From NCBI RefSeq assembly GCF_003255815.1, contig NC_037673.1:6480908-6544907 (forward strand): a DNA stretch of 64,000 nucleotides, given 5' to 3'. The translations under genes and the position numbers were made by a program. The notes beneath the pieces were generated by a model. It was not told where the DNA came from, searched no databases, and saw only the letters and a list, made by a program, of their open reading frames with translations. Positions 1-11,860 of this stretch are shown in pieces. Within the stretch, counting starts at the first letter, position 1, and each line of letters begins with the position of its first letter. This stretch comes from Theropithecus gelada. Its lineage: Eukaryota; Chordata; Mammalia; Primates; Cercopithecidae.

Positions 1-1092
1 CTTCTCATTCTCTCTCCTCCCTGGTAATGCAATTATATATTGTTTAGACATTTTGAATATATCCCATATTTCTCTTAATTTCTTAAAATCATTTTTTTCT
101 TTTTAGTTTCTTTCATTCAGTTTGGGTGTTTTTCTGTTGCATTGCTTTCCAGTTCACCAGTTTTATGTCCAATCTACTGTTAAAACTATACATTGCATTC
201 TTAATTTTGGATATTATGATTTTAGTTCTATAGTTTATTTAAAAAATAATTCTAATTCTTATTTGCAAATTGCCATTATTTATTTTTATTGCCTGTCATT
301 TCCTCTATTTTCTTGAATATGTTAATCATAATTACTTTAAAATAATTGTCTGTTGTATCTAGAATTTGGGTCACTTGAGAAACTAATTCTGTTGTTTGCT
401 TTTAAAAACATTAAAGCACATTGAGCCTATGGTCTTATCTTTTCACAGATCTAATAATTTCTTATAAGCTGAATATTTTGTATAAAAGACTGTAGAGGTT
501 CCAATGACATTATTGTCCATACGAAAGTGTTTTGTGTCTCTTCTCTGAGGCAGAGGAGGTTGATTCCCAAGGTCCAGCCATTACGAATTGGTGTAGTTTT
601 GATCAGACTCAGCCTACCTCTGTTCTCAGGGCTTCATCTGAGAGCTTGGAAAGTCTTTGCATGCTGAGTTCTGAATGATTGTGGGTGATTCAGCTTTGCC
701 TTAGAGAAGTTTAAGCTCAGCACTCACACTCCTGACCTCGTCTTCAGAATTTGGCAAAGGTCTTGATGAAGAGAATGGTTGGGTTGGATGCCCTACACGC
801 AAATTTTGTCCTTCACAAACACTAAAGTCTTTGCTTTATTTTCTGTCTCCAGCACCAGCAGCCTCTTGCCAGTGGCTGAGCCTTGATACCCACATTTGTC
901 TGGTGCCCCCTAAAGAGTGACTGCAGATCCTGGTGTGAATTCACTTTCAGCTTGTGCTGGATTTCTTTTCAGGTCCCTTCCCTGGGAACCTTTTTGTTTC
1001 CTAGTCACAAATATTGACAGAAATTTTACTTTGCCTTTCAGGAACTTTTGGCCTAGCTCTTTAAAGGCCTCCACTCCCCTGACTACTCAGCT
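1..1092 (-). mobile_element. ancient L1M-type fragment, antisense
   Basis: The stretch is T-rich with phrases such as 'ttgtctgttgtatctagaat' and 'gggtcacttgagaaac' that resemble the antisense of the 5' part of old mammalian L1 (L1M/HAL1) elements. A less T-rich continuation follows to about 1090. Open frames are short and broken, so no L1 protein is made. The first 500 bases are the better match; the right boundary is uncertain. It may alternatively be unrelated AT-rich DNA. Confidence 0.4.
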
Positions 1093-1555
1093 AAAAAAAA
1101 AAAAAAAAGTCGGCAAATGTCTTGTGGGTTAAATCAGCTATGCATTGCAGGGCCCTCGCCTGAGATATGATTTGTCACCCTAGCCCTACGGCACCACCGA
1201 AAGCTTTTCTGATTTTCCTTCTTCCAACGGCATCTTCTACCTGACCCAAATCTGATCATTGGGCTTCTACCTATTTAACAGTATAGGAAGATGTTTCCAG
1301 GGAAGAATAAATGCCAACCATCATCTCCCTCTTACTGGCTTTTCTCTCTGAAGGTTTATTTAGGCCTTGTTGATTCCACATCTCTCCAATGCTTTGAAAA
1401 TGATTTTTTATTCTTTTGTTTTGTTTTAGTTCCTGAGATCAGCAGCATTGACTGTGACCTACCACTTAGAAGTGGAAGTTTGGGGCACATGTTTTGACTT
1501 TCTTTTTCATAGTTTGATGATTTGATTCGACATCAGTACACTCTGTGCCCTATGG
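1093..1555. other. poly-A tract and unassigned DNA
   Basis: A run of 16 A (1093-1108) is followed by sequence that I cannot assign. It may be a continuation of the old L1 on the left. No reading frame or RNA gene is convincing. Confidence 0.4.
1548..1555. repeat. 8-bp target site duplication, left copy
   Basis: CCCTATGG lies directly before the MER1-like element and is repeated exactly at 2085-2092. Eight-base target duplications are typical of hAT transposons. Confidence 0.85.
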
Positions 1556-2084
1556 CAGGGGTCCACAAACCCCAGGCCAAGGACTGGTCTGGTATGGTCC
1601 GTGGCCTGTTAGAACCTGGGCCACACAGCAGGAGGCGAGAGGTGAGTGAGAAAGTGAAGCTTCATCCGTCTTTACAGCCACTCCCCATTGCTCACATTCC
1701 CACCTGAGCTCTGCCTCCTGCTAGATCAGCAGCAGCATTGGATTCTCACAGGAGCTTGAACCCTGTTGTGAACTGTGCATGCCAGGGATCTAGGCTGTGC
1801 GATCCTCATGAGAATCTAATGCCTGATGATCTGTCACTGTCTCCCATCACCCCCAGATGGGACCATCTAGCTGCAGGAAAACAAGCTCAGGGCTCCCACT
1901 GAATTCTACATTATGGTGAGTTGTCTAATTATTTTATTATATATTAAATATAATAATATAAATAAAATGCACAATAAATGTAATGCACTTGAATCATCCT
2001 GAAACCATCACCCCTGCCCCCAGTCCATGTTAAATTATCTTCTACAAAACTGGTCCCTGGTTCCAAAAAGACTGGTGACTGCTA
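1556..2084. mobile_element. MER1-like non-autonomous hAT-Charlie transposon, full length
   Basis: The element opens with caggggtccacaaacccc and closes with ggttccaaaaagactggtgactgcta, giving imperfect inverted ends of the hAT-Charlie type. The interior matches the MER1A consensus as I remember it ('ggcctgttagaacctgggcc', 'gatgatctgtcactgtctcc', 'gatgggaccatctagctgcag'). The length of 529 bp fits MER1A, which is about 527 bp. The flanks carry a perfect 8-bp duplication. It has no transposase and would have moved with a Charlie enzyme in trans. The copy looks complete and only moderately diverged. Confidence 0.85.
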
Positions 2085-2092
2085 CCCTATGG
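2085..2092. repeat. 8-bp target site duplication, right copy
   Basis: CCCTATGG, identical to 1548-1555, directly after the element end. Confidence 0.85.
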
Positions 2093-2666
2093 AATCACTC
2101 GGGATTTAACACTTTTACTTGCAAACGTTAGACGTTAGACGTTTTGCATCAGAGGCATCTTCAGTGGCCCCAGGCTGGAACATTTCCTCATTTAGCTGAG
2201 GAGTCCTTAAAAGAATGGAACCTGTGTAACTAACTTTGTTGCAATTATGATGGAATTCTCAAACTCTTGGACACTTATAGCTCAAATTTGGGGCATAATT
2301 TCTTAAAGATTCTCTATGCCATTGTAAAGGAATGGTGTGGCTACAGTATGCTATCAGGGCAGTGTCCTTTGATTACTGCAACTCCTGGCATTTAGGAGTT
2401 TTTTCCTTTTAAAGCATGAAGGTGAAGGAGGGCTTCAACTGGGAGTTTTGGGTTCTTGGTGTGTGTAACTTACTAAGATTGGTGAGGGATTAAGTATTAG
2501 GCTAGGGAAGGAAGAGAGGGAGTCAGATCCAAGTCTGCCCAAGCTTTCTATGTTGATCCAATCTTTCTATGTTGATCCAGTTTTCTTTTCCTTTAATTTT
2601 TTTTTTCTGTCTTCAGGTGGATCGTTGAGGCACCAGCATATGACACTCTTAATTTTGGTTTCCACT
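2093..2666. other. unassigned single-copy-looking DNA
   Basis: No gene or repeat recognised. There is a tiny tandem run of gttagac units around 2127-2145. Confidence 0.5.
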
Positions 2667-3060
2667 GATAGATTGGATTAAAAAAATGTGGTACATGGAA
2701 TTCTATGCAACCATAAAAAGAATGAGATTATGTCCTTTGTAAGGACATGGTTGGAGGCCATTATCCTTAGCAAACTAACACAGGAACAGAAAACCAAATA
2801 CCGCATCTTCTCACTTGTAAGTGAGTGCTAAATGATGAGAACACATGGACACATGGGGGGAACAACACACACTGGGGCCTATCAGAGGGTGGAGAGTGGG
2901 AGGACGGAGAGGATCAGGACAAATAACTAATGGGTACTAGGCTTAATACCTGGGTAAGGAAATAATCTGTACAACAAACCCCTGTGACACAAGTTTACCT
3001 TATGTAACAAACCTGCACTTGCACCCCTGAACTTAAAATAACAGTTAAAAAAATAAATAA
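2667..3060 (+). mobile_element. L1P 3' end, 5'-truncated
   Basis: The sequence matches the end of ORF2 and the 3' UTR of primate L1: 'gatagattggatt', 'aaccataaaaagaatgag', 'gggtggagagtgggagg', 'aataactaatgggtactagg', 'aacaaacctgcacttgcacc', ending in an A-rich tail near 3050-3060. A small deletion relative to consensus follows 'gtggtacat'. It is a dead, severely 5'-truncated copy. A clear target duplication was not found. It is probably of L1PA/L1PB age. Confidence 0.9.
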
Positions 3061-3633
3061 AGGGTTTTTCTGTTTCAGTTATATGTCAAGAAGAGCTGCT
3101 CTCATTACCTGTGTCACAGGCAAATGAAAGCCTTGTTTGATTAGTTATGTAATCCAGGAGAACATGTAACTCATCATTTTCAGGAAGGTTGTCAGTGAAG
3201 AGAAGAGAAAGAGGGTAGAAGCTTCTTTTAGGATGGAAGAGAAGAAGACAGTTGGAGTGGGACAAGTCCCATTTGATGGTGTGTGGACGCTACAGCAAGG
3301 TACAGTGAAGTGGCTCCTGTTTTGGAAATGAGGGAAGCTCTGATTCCCCTGAGAGAGGAGAAAAAGGTCAGGATGGATGCTAATGGGATGCACCAGGTGG
3401 AGGGCGCCTGGGAAGCTTCCTCTGTGCTTGCACAGGCTCCTCAGATGGGAATTATTTCTCTGCTTCCGTCATATTTGTCTTGGTGTAACTGATCCCGCAT
3501 CTTAAAATCCCCTGCTCAGTTGGAAGCGAGTTCTCCTACCTTTGCGTTCCTGAAACACGTGAGAATATTAGTTGTTCCGAATGAGCTGTTAACTGTACTC
3601 GTGGGTGGTACAGTTTGGAGAGGGTAACGTGTT
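3061..3633. other. unassigned DNA
   Basis: No recognised repeat. Overlapping short frames on both strands (up to 82 codons) show no domain or codon signature. Confidence 0.5.
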
Positions 3634-3863
3634 TGTTATGAGTATGGGCTCTGGACCCAGCCTCCCTAGGCCCAAATCCCCGTCTCTGCTTTTACTCGCT
3701 GGACCTAGGGCAAGTTAACTTTTCCCATCTGCAAAATGAACTAAATCTTGAAAGCAATGTCAGTGCATTTTGTGAGGATAAAACAAGTCACTGCATTTAA
3801 TATGATTAATATGTACAAAGCACTTGGAGTACACCGAGTACTCACTAATGCTAGCTGCTACAT
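3634..3863 (+). mobile_element. MIR SINE
   Basis: Near full-length MIR in sense. 'tatgggctctggacccag' matches the tRNA-derived/CORE part, 'gggcaagttaacttttccc' and 'atctgcaaaatgaac' the core, and 'gtgaggataaaacaagtcac' and 'gtacaaagcacttgga' the 3' part. It is heavily diverged, as expected for a SINE active before the placental radiation. Confidence 0.85.
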
Positions 3864-5290
3864 TTCCTACTAGTGTAATTGAACTAATACACACAAATAC
3901 TTAGAGTGTATTACACTTTAAATAAATGCTATTGTATGAACTTGATTGTAACTCTTTGGTGATAGAGACCGTGTCTTCCTTGCAGCGAAGGGCACCATAG
4001 TGGCTAAACTTAGAGTTACTTTAGAAAAACCAGGTGTTAGGGTGCCTCCAAGAGCATTGCCAGTGGGAGGGAACAGCATCAAAGAGGGCTTCACAGACAA
4101 TAATTAAGCTTTCAGGTCCACGTAGGTCTTAACTATAAATTGTGACAGCGTAAGGGCTGAAGGTCTGAGAGTGTGTGTGCTCACTAAGAGGCTAGGGGTT
4201 TCAACTTTCCTGAAATAACTGCGAGAACTGCACAACACAGAGAGAACCTACAGGGAAAGAAAGGAAGGGGCCGGGAGCTTCGAGTCACAGTTAGGACCTG
4301 GGATGGGGATTGAAAACCAAAAGTGACTGTGATGACATGCTGCTCCAGCTGGCGGGCAAGGCTGGGAAGAGCCGGAACCCAGGCTTCCTGTCCCACCTCC
4401 ATAGGACCCATCCCTGCTGCTCCATGCCCTGTGTGAGGATCCACCAGTGCAAATGGTCATCTCAGGTTCCTAGGAGTCAGCCCTCTTGTAAATCCTGCTG
4501 CAGATACAAACAAGGCTGGGATGTTGTTTGCGCATCAGTGGGGGGTTGTCTCAGGCAGAGGCCCTAAAGGATGGTGGTGACACCAGGCCAGACGGGAGAG
4601 CCTGGCTGTTTGCCTGAGAGTTCCAGCTTTGCCCCCAACAGCCATGAGACAGCTGTTCTCATGCCAAGAAAATGAATTTATACAGTGAGGTAAATCAAAT
4701 TGTAAAGAACAATGTGATTAGAGAAAAAAAATAGTTTGTTATCTTGCAGTCCCCGGACATGATATATTCATGGCTCAGGACCTTTTAAACAAAGAAATAA
4801 TAAGAAACCATTTAGAAAAACAAATAAACTGGCAAATGTTTGTGAAATATTTATAAGATGCAGAGCAATTTTCTATGCAAGAATTTATTAGCTAATTTTT
4901 TTTTGTCCTGTGAAGGACTATTTTTGGAGACAATGAAATTGTTCTGGAAAATATTTAAATTGGTAAGGATTAAAAACAAAAGAAAACCAAGGCTTTAATT
5001 ACTATTGTGATTTAGTTATGTTTTTTGGGGAAAAATTATGCAAAGCTATTTGTACTTTTAATCTTTTGTCAACATTTTCCCCATATTCATAACTTATCCA
5101 ACTTATCAAACAAAGAAAAAAAATCAGATGTATGAGGGGAAGAGATCTGGCTCGGCTAAAATTACTTGGTCTCTAATTCTGTGATGATGTGAGACCTTAG
5201 GAATCTCAGACTTGCTGTATTAGTGAGTAAGTAAAAATCCTGGGTTTTAGAACATTTAAAGGAAATGGTGTTTATTCTCCCTTATTTGTC
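3864..5290. other. unassigned DNA, A/T-rich from about 4660
   Basis: At about 3950-4010, 'actctttggtgatagagacc gtgtcttccttgc' faintly resembles an L2 3' end, too weak to call. 4190-4640 is GC-richer with overlapping short frames on both strands. 4660-5290 is A/T-rich. No gene seen. Confidence 0.45.
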
Positions 5291-5880
5291 CCACTTTGCA
5301 GTGGAATTATTGCAATTTCAGGGCAATGTACTTGAACAGTGATGCTGGCAAAAGGGAATAAGACAGAGTAGAGAAGCCAGGATAGTCAATGATTAGAAAG
5401 TATTTTGCAGAGGGACCAGTTGAAGGAATGGGGTGCTTTACACAGAGAACAGAATACTGGGTGGGAAGCCATAGCCCAGCCCTCCAATGTGTGATGGTTT
5501 CAATGTCCTCCTTCTTTCTCTGTCCTCTTCCCAGGAGGGACTCTTGACCAGATGGGTGAGAGAGTGCAGAGCTTTGTGCATAGCAGTGCAGACAAGTAGT
5601 GCAATAGGGTGTGGTCCAAACAACCAAGAAACAGGATTGCATATCATGTGGGTGCTTCATCTTGAGGAATCTGGAAATTCTAAAGCATCCTTCAATTTCC
5701 CAGAGGACCCGAGATGTCTGTCCTTTTTGAGATGGACAAGTTCCCCTAAGAGCTGTCTCACTGTGGTCTACAAAGGGGGCACAGCAAGATGGACTTGGGA
5801 GTTTCTGCAGCTCTGCTGGCCAAACTTCAGCCAGGGGGAAGCCCATGGAACCTTGCAGGCAGTCCCAGCCTCTTAGAGTG
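5291..5880. other. unassigned segment holding the longest open frame
   Basis: A 179-codon ATG frame runs on the minus strand (5846 to 5307). A 129-codon frame on the plus strand overlaps it. The minus frame is rich in Ser, Leu and Pro and shows no domain, signal peptide or repeat that I recognise. Nothing supports it as a gene beyond its length. It could be an old LTR or simply chance. Confidence 0.4.
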
Positions 5881-6594
5881 ATTCCCTGGGAGCCTCCCAG
5901 ACTTTTTAAAGGGTGGGTTTGAGGAGAAGAAAGACACGTTGCTCCAAATTAGGCCGCCAGTTTCTCTGCTAATTCTCTGCAACACTTTGTGCATTTCTAG
6001 GTCATCTCTTACTTACGCTGGAGATGCGTGATGGAGCTTGATCCTAATTAGCAGGGCTGGATCTGTGATGTTTTTATTAAGTTGGGTGACAAAGTGTTCA
6101 ATACCTCTCTCTCTAGAATGATGATGCACTCATCAACCTGTCCAAGTTCTGTGGCTTTAGCCAAAATTCTTAAATCATAGGAAAAGTCCCATTTCACACC
6201 CTGTTCCATCAGGCTTTAACCGGTCACTGTACTGCTCAGTACAATCTGTGTATTTGTGTGAGTAAATAGAAGTGAGAGTCATTGAACTCACGGGAGTATA
6301 GCACTCTATTGAGCCTTGAGTTTTAGCAGGTGGTACCTTGGTGGAGAAGTGATTTCATTCTTAGAACTTTTAAAGGAAGTTTGTGGGAGAGTCACCTCTT
6401 AGGTGGAGGTTGGGTTTGATCTCAAGGACTTTGTGTTTGAGTTTATAGGACTCTGCCTAAGCAAACATAGAGCTGTCTAGCCTAAGTGGTGTTCTTTGAT
6501 GCACACTGGAGCTTTCTTGATCAGTTATTAAATGTAATTCATTGTTATAAATGTGTCCTTGACAAAAATGGGCGTTCTTTAATTTTTGAATATA
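5881..6594. other. unassigned DNA
   Basis: No gene or repeat recognised. It becomes T-rich towards the L1 on the right. Confidence 0.45.
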
Positions 6595-8570
6595 GAACTC
6601 TCTATCCATCCATTAGGGAAAGCTCATCAATTGTGTTGTTCAACTATTCTTGCTGAATTTTTGGTCTGATTGATGTATCAATAATTGTCATAGCAATCCA
6701 ATATGATGGTGAATTTATCAAACTTCTTTCTGCAGTTTTAACTCTTTTTGCTACATTTTGTGAGTGTTTTCATAGGTCCATACATTTGACAAAATTTCTT
6801 TTTGTCATTTCAATAAACTGAATCTTTTCAAATTAATGTAGTGATAATCTCTATCCCTAACTCTTCATATTGTCTTAGTGTCTCTTTTATCTAGTATCGA
6901 TGCAGCTGTATTAGCTTTCTTTTTGTTGGTAGCCATTTATGTCTTTTATTTCTTAAAACATTGAACCATATAAAATTGGCAATATCCATCCTTTTTTGTC
7001 CTACAAAAATGACAATTTCATATGGCTGAACCAATGCCATCAAACTGCTTTTGAATGCCCCTATGCTTTAAGTGGGTCTCTTGTATATAATGTGTAAACC
7101 TTTCTTTCGATCTTTGTCTTTTAACTATGACTTTAGCCCATTTACATTTACTGTAACTACTCATATAAAGGGATCCATTCTACCATATTAATTTATTATT
7201 TTTGTTTGCTCACTTTTCCACATTTTAAAAAATTGTGATTTTTTGATAATAAGATAGAACTTTTGTGTGCCCTCATATTCACTGGTGTCATCTTCCCTAC
7301 AAACATTGCCATCCTATTAATATTTTCTATCTTAGGGGTGGTGGCTAATGGAACTTTCTGTGATGATGGAAATGTTCTATAGCTATGCTGTTCAATATAG
7401 CAGCCACGTAGGGCTATTAAACCCTTAAAATGTGGCTAGTGTGACAAAGGAACACATTTTAGAATTTTATTTAATTTTAATTAACTCAAATTTAAATTTA
7501 AATAGCCACATGAGGCTAGTAACTACCATATTGGATAGTGAAGATCTATCTTATTAATTCTGTATATTTTGGGCATATTTATCTCTTCCTTGTCCTAATG
7601 ACTAAATAAAGATAACAACAAACTTTGCCAATATATTTGATTATCTTTATTTCACACCACCATCATCACTTGCAATATCTCTTGGATCTGTTTCTTCAAT
7701 TTAAGCACTTCATCTACAAACTTTTGTCAATGTGGGCCTCTGGGTGACAGTATCTCTAAGGACTTGTAAGTTTGGTGACCATCCTATTTAATGATGGTTT
7801 GGCTAGATCTAACAATCTGGGCTATTTAATATTTGCAAATACCAATCCAGTTTTTATTTTTGCATTCATTCTTGCTATTGAAAAGTCTGGTGTTACCTGA
7901 ACTTGACCTATTACATATAATATGTTCTTCACTTCTGGCTGCTTTACAATTTTTCCTTTTATATTTTCTATTATAAAACTTTATTAAAATGTGTTTAACT
8001 TAACACTCCTCTCTGGTACTGTATGAGATTTTTCAATGTAAACTATCGTATTTTATATAAAATTCTAGAACATATATATCTTATTTTTTCAAATACTTAT
8101 GAGTCCCATTTCAATTTTCCTCTTTTCCTCCTGGAACTCCTTTTATTTGGATTTAGTGCATGTATTTCATTCCTCCATGTTGTTTTCATTTTTTTTTTTT
8201 TTTTGTATTTATCAATTACAAAAGTTTTAATTTTTTTTTCTTCTTTCTGGGACTGATATTCTTCCAATCCTCTGGTGTTCCAGTTTGCTATTGTGCTCCT
8301 CAGCTGCTTCCATTTGATATTTATTCTATTCATTTCATTTTTTAGTCAACTATAACCTTTTTCATACCAAATGTTTGACTGTTTTCTATGGCATTCTTTT
8401 GGATTCATATTGCTAATATATCCCCTTATCTGTTTTCAAATGTTTATTAGTCTAATTATGAATTCTTGGTTGAATATTTCTGCTTCTGATGGAGGCTGTA
8501 ATCTGAAGATTTTTCTGCTTAAAGTGTTATGCTCATCAACAATCTTTCTTTTTTCTTTTTTTTTGTCCTG
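6595..8570 (-). mobile_element. ancient L1M ORF2-region fragment
   Basis: T-rich text matches the antisense of old L1 ORF2: 'actctctatccatccattag', 'tctttttgttggtagccatt', 'gtgggtctcttgtatataat', 'tgactttagcccatttacat'. The right part ('cttctggctgctttacaat', 'tcttattttttcaaatac') matches the more 5' antisense region of L1M/HAL1-like elements. It is interrupted by a small DNA transposon at 7336-7548. No intact frame remains; the longest pieces are under 80 codons. Confidence 0.7.
7336..7548. mobile_element. small non-autonomous DNA transposon with inverted ends
   Basis: The left end 'gctgttcaatatagcagcc' and the right end 'actaccatattggatagtg' are inverted copies of each other. The interior has 'aaatgtggctagtgtgac' and a palindromic AT core ('tttaaatttaaatagccac'). 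This is the widespread mammalian MITE with ends of the tgtccaata/ggtagccac type, probably hAT-related. I cannot give the exact MER number. It inserted into the surrounding L1M. Confidence 0.65.
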
Positions 8571-9130
8571 AGAGCACCTTGCCTTCTGGGTTATTGGCTA
8601 CTGTGTCAAACATGCACATTGAGGAAGGCCTGACTCCACCACCTCAGCCCCAGTGAGCTCAAAGGATGGAGTGGATGAACTTTGTAGCAGAGACTTGGCA
8701 CCAGAAAACACAGTCATGGTTAGTCCCCACCCTACAAAACCACTCCTCAGCTTGGGGCTTCACCCACTACGCTGCTGGGAGCAGCACCGTTAGGGAGAAA
8801 CACAGTGAGATTGGAATTCACCAGCCCCGGGGAAGATGCACAAGCTACCGCCTGAAGTGACCAGTCTCTACTTAATCTTTTCAGCTCTTCATGAGCGCAG
8901 AAAATCTGGACCTCTCTGATGTGCCTTCTGTGGCTATCTGGACCAGGGGCCAGAGTTGCCACAGTTTTGGGTGCAGACATGATCTGAATGAAGAAAATGA
9001 GTGAAAATTGCAAACTGAGCTTCCCCCAGTGCCTTGCATAACGTCCCAGGTTGCTCTTGCCCCAGGCCGAATCCACCTCCCCATGAGTTTAAAATAGCAT
9101 TGCCCCCTACCTCCATTTCATGGGGTTTTA
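8571..9130. other. unassigned GC-richer segment
   Basis: The base composition rises sharply against the AT-rich L1 on its left. Three overlapping minus frames (up to 109 codons, 8747-9116) have no recognised domain. It may be part of an old L1 5' region or an LTR, or single-copy DNA. Confidence 0.4.
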
Positions 9131-10244
9131 CCTCCAGAGTTCGCCAGCTTAATTTTGGCCAAAGAAGCCGGGCATCATGTTAGTTCAGCATTTGTTAGGA
9201 ATCAGACTCCTCTATTCTATACGAATAATACATTTAAAAATTATCTAAGGAGAGATTCACTTGTTTGTATATAAATGAGTACTACAAAGCCTTTATTCTC
9301 AAACAGGTAAACATATTGAACATCAGTCTAAATCTAGGCTTAATTCAAAATTTATAATAATTTGGATGGAGTTGGAGATGTTTTATCATGTATCATACAT
9401 TTCTTTTCAACAAAATTATTCAACAAAATGGAAAAATACTTCATTTCAATAAAATGAAAAAATATTTTCAACAAAAATGTTTATTTTCAACAAAAATAAA
9501 ATGGCATATTGGCTGTGGTCCTTCCCAAGGTGATTTAGATGAGATAGTATGAAATGTTTTCCTTTCAGATAAAGTTAATGGGAAAATAACTCCCCCTAGG
9601 ACTCTGACAGTAAGGACATAGAAGTCATTTTGAAATGCAATTGCAGTTTGGATGTGGTTTTAGCTCCCGGCTGCCATTAGTGAGAGCTTAATTTTGGTCT
9701 CATGCAAATAATGCCGTGTCTATGAGATAATCGCCAAACATGAACTTTGCAGGGCAAGAAGCAGGGGTGTATTTCTATTTCTAAATTTAAGCCTTGACAC
9801 AGTTAACTCAAGGAAATGATGAAGCGTGTATAAAAGATGACTTCAGAGAGTTGTGAAGAGATCGCCATTAAGAGAATTTATCACTCACTGAAGATTATCA
9901 TTATTAAATTTCAAAAGATTTAAAAACACGAAGAAGAATCCCAGAAGCATACATATTCACGATTTAACAAATGTTAGCATTTGGGCACTTTTCCTGTATG
10001 TTATTGTTTTTACATTGTTTTGTATTTTTCTGTACTTAATGCTTTTTTAAAAATAGACACACAGAAAATTACAAAAGTAATCATGATCATGCATTCGGCG
10101 AATAATCTTTAGCACTGCTAAAAGGGACGAAATAATGGAAGCACACGGAGGCCTAGAAATCTGTCCTTCATTTGTGATGGATGTGTGTCCATCTGCTCAT
10201 ATCGAGACTGGGTCCATCTCAGTGGCCACCTAAGCACATAAAAT
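9131..10244. other. unassigned DNA with a small local repeat
   Basis: Between 9400 and 9500 the motif tttcaacaaaa recurs four to five times in AT-rich DNA. The rest holds nothing that I recognise. Confidence 0.45.
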
Positions 10245-10390
10245 GCACAACCTGGAAAGATTTTAACATAGAATCATATAAGCCTAGTTTTGGAAGGGCT
10301 TTTAGACCGCCTAGTCCGACACTGTGATTTACAGATGAGGAGCCTGAAACTGAGAGATGAAATAACATTTAATAAGGTCTTATCGTTCAA
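10245..10390 (+). mobile_element. ancient CR1/L3- or MIR-related fragment
   Basis: 'tagaatcatataagcctag', 'ttggaagggcttttagaccg', 'cctagtccgacactg' and 'acagatgaggagcctgaaac' resemble the conserved 3' section of CR1/L3-type LINEs and related SINEs. Short and diverged, so the family assignment is weak. Confidence 0.4.
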
Positions 10391-10994
10391 GTAACACAGA
10401 TTTGTTCCCTGGAAGTCATGCACTGAATAAATGGAAAATTATAGCTATAGGTCGGGCAAAAGCTCTGAGAAATGAGGACTGCCTGAGCATTTGTGTCATA
10501 AATGGGTACTTGGAGCTAATTTATTTCCTAAATAACAACAGCGAAACTGCTCTGCTGCAGGCCTGCAAATGCATGCACCAGAGTCTAGAATGATTGTTGG
10601 CTGATGCCTCTCAACATTCTCTGCATGGAACTTTCTTGGAGTCAGACACATAGATTACGAACAGGTGGCAACTTCGCCTCCAGCACAAAGGAAGTGGTAT
10701 GAGATAGTTGACTTGTTAGGGCACACACTTGATTACAAAAAGTTTTGTTTTGTTTTAAACTATGGGACTTTCAGATTCTTAAATGTGCCATGTGCAATGT
10801 TTCTCAAACTCAATTAAGGCACCCTTTCTCAGACTATGTTACAGGACAGTGTCCCATAGAACACAGGGTAGGAAACTCTTGCCTAAAGGTAAGAAAATGT
10901 CAGGATGAGAACAGTACAGGTTAAAAGAAGATTCTTATGTCTCTGCTGTAAAACAGACCCCCTTTTGGAGTGTGTTATGTGCACTCTATGGAGC
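10391..10994. other. unassigned DNA
   Basis: No gene or repeat recognised. Confidence 0.45.
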
Positions 10995-11145
10995 ATTGAC
11001 TGTTCTGAAGAATGTTGTAAGGTAGATTCTCTCGTGGCCCCCCGTTACCGGTGAAGAAGCTGGACATGGAGGTAGTAAGGGACTTGTCAATGGTGGCTGC
11101 TGCTAAGTGGCAGGTCAGGCTCAGTCTTGGAGCCCAAGCTTCTGA
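10995..11145 (-). mobile_element. MIR SINE, antisense
   Basis: 'gttaccggtgaagaagctgg', 'agtaagggacttgtcaa' and 'gctaagtggcaggtcagg' follow the antisense MIR core (cattttacagatgaggaaactg... cttgcccaaggtcac... taagtggcagagc). Diverged. Confidence 0.7.
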
Positions 11146-11234
11146 GTGCTGCCCTCTGTGTGTGGCCATTGTCTCTCAGCCTTGGCTCTCTGTTTCCATC
11201 TGTTCCCGCGCCTTCACTCTCTGAGCTCTGGATT

Positions 11235-11575
11235 CTTGGCCTCATTTTAATCCCTCCAATGACCTGTGCAGCCTCCACCTCTGGGTCTTTGCACATGGTG
11301 TTCCCTCTTCCCTTCTTTGCCAGTTAACAGCTACTCACCCTGAGACGTCAGCTCAATGTCACATTCTCAGAACACCTTTCCGGACCTGTCACACTATGCT
11401 TCTCTGTTGCCCAGGATCACACCCTTTCCCACAGGCCTTAGCATAGACAGATGAGGATGCCCCTTCTCTCCAGCAAAGGCAGGAGCAGGCCGGGCTTGCT
11501 GTCCATGTCTGTGTATGGTGCCCAGCAGAAGGCAGGGGCTCAACTCATACAGCAAAGATGAGGGTTCCTTCCCAC
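11235..11575 (+). mobile_element. L2 LINE 3' part
   Basis: 'gggtctttgcacatggtgtt', 'ccctcttcccttctttgcc', 'gctcaatgtcacattctc', then 'aaggcaggagcagg... gtctgtgtatggtgccc' follow the L2 consensus order (tttgcacatgctgttcc, gctcaaatgtcacctcct, gggcagggactgtgtc). It is a non-coding relic. Confidence 0.7.
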
Positions 11576-11860
11576 TGGCTAGCCACTCATATTCACAAGA
11601 GTGGAAAAGATTGGATCACTCCCTATGTGGCTGATGACGTGCTTGCTCTGATCTTAGAAGAGTTAAAGCATAGTTAATATTGACTATGGTTTGTGGTCTC
11701 AAAGTCTGTCTCTCCAAAATGGAAAATACCCACATACAAATTTCTAAAGTCTGCTTTTAAATAACAAAAGTCATGTCCCAAAGTACGAATGAACATATGA
11801 CCTCTTTTGGACCCTTTCTGTCAGTGGTATTTTTGTATGTGTATTTTGATTAGCTGGCTC
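11576..11860. other. unassigned DNA
   Basis: No gene or repeat recognised up to the inverted repeat. Confidence 0.45.

Noticed and set aside
3864..4100. L2 3' end or MIR continuation
   Set aside because: Only one short phrase resembles L2, and it is not followed by the expected terminus.
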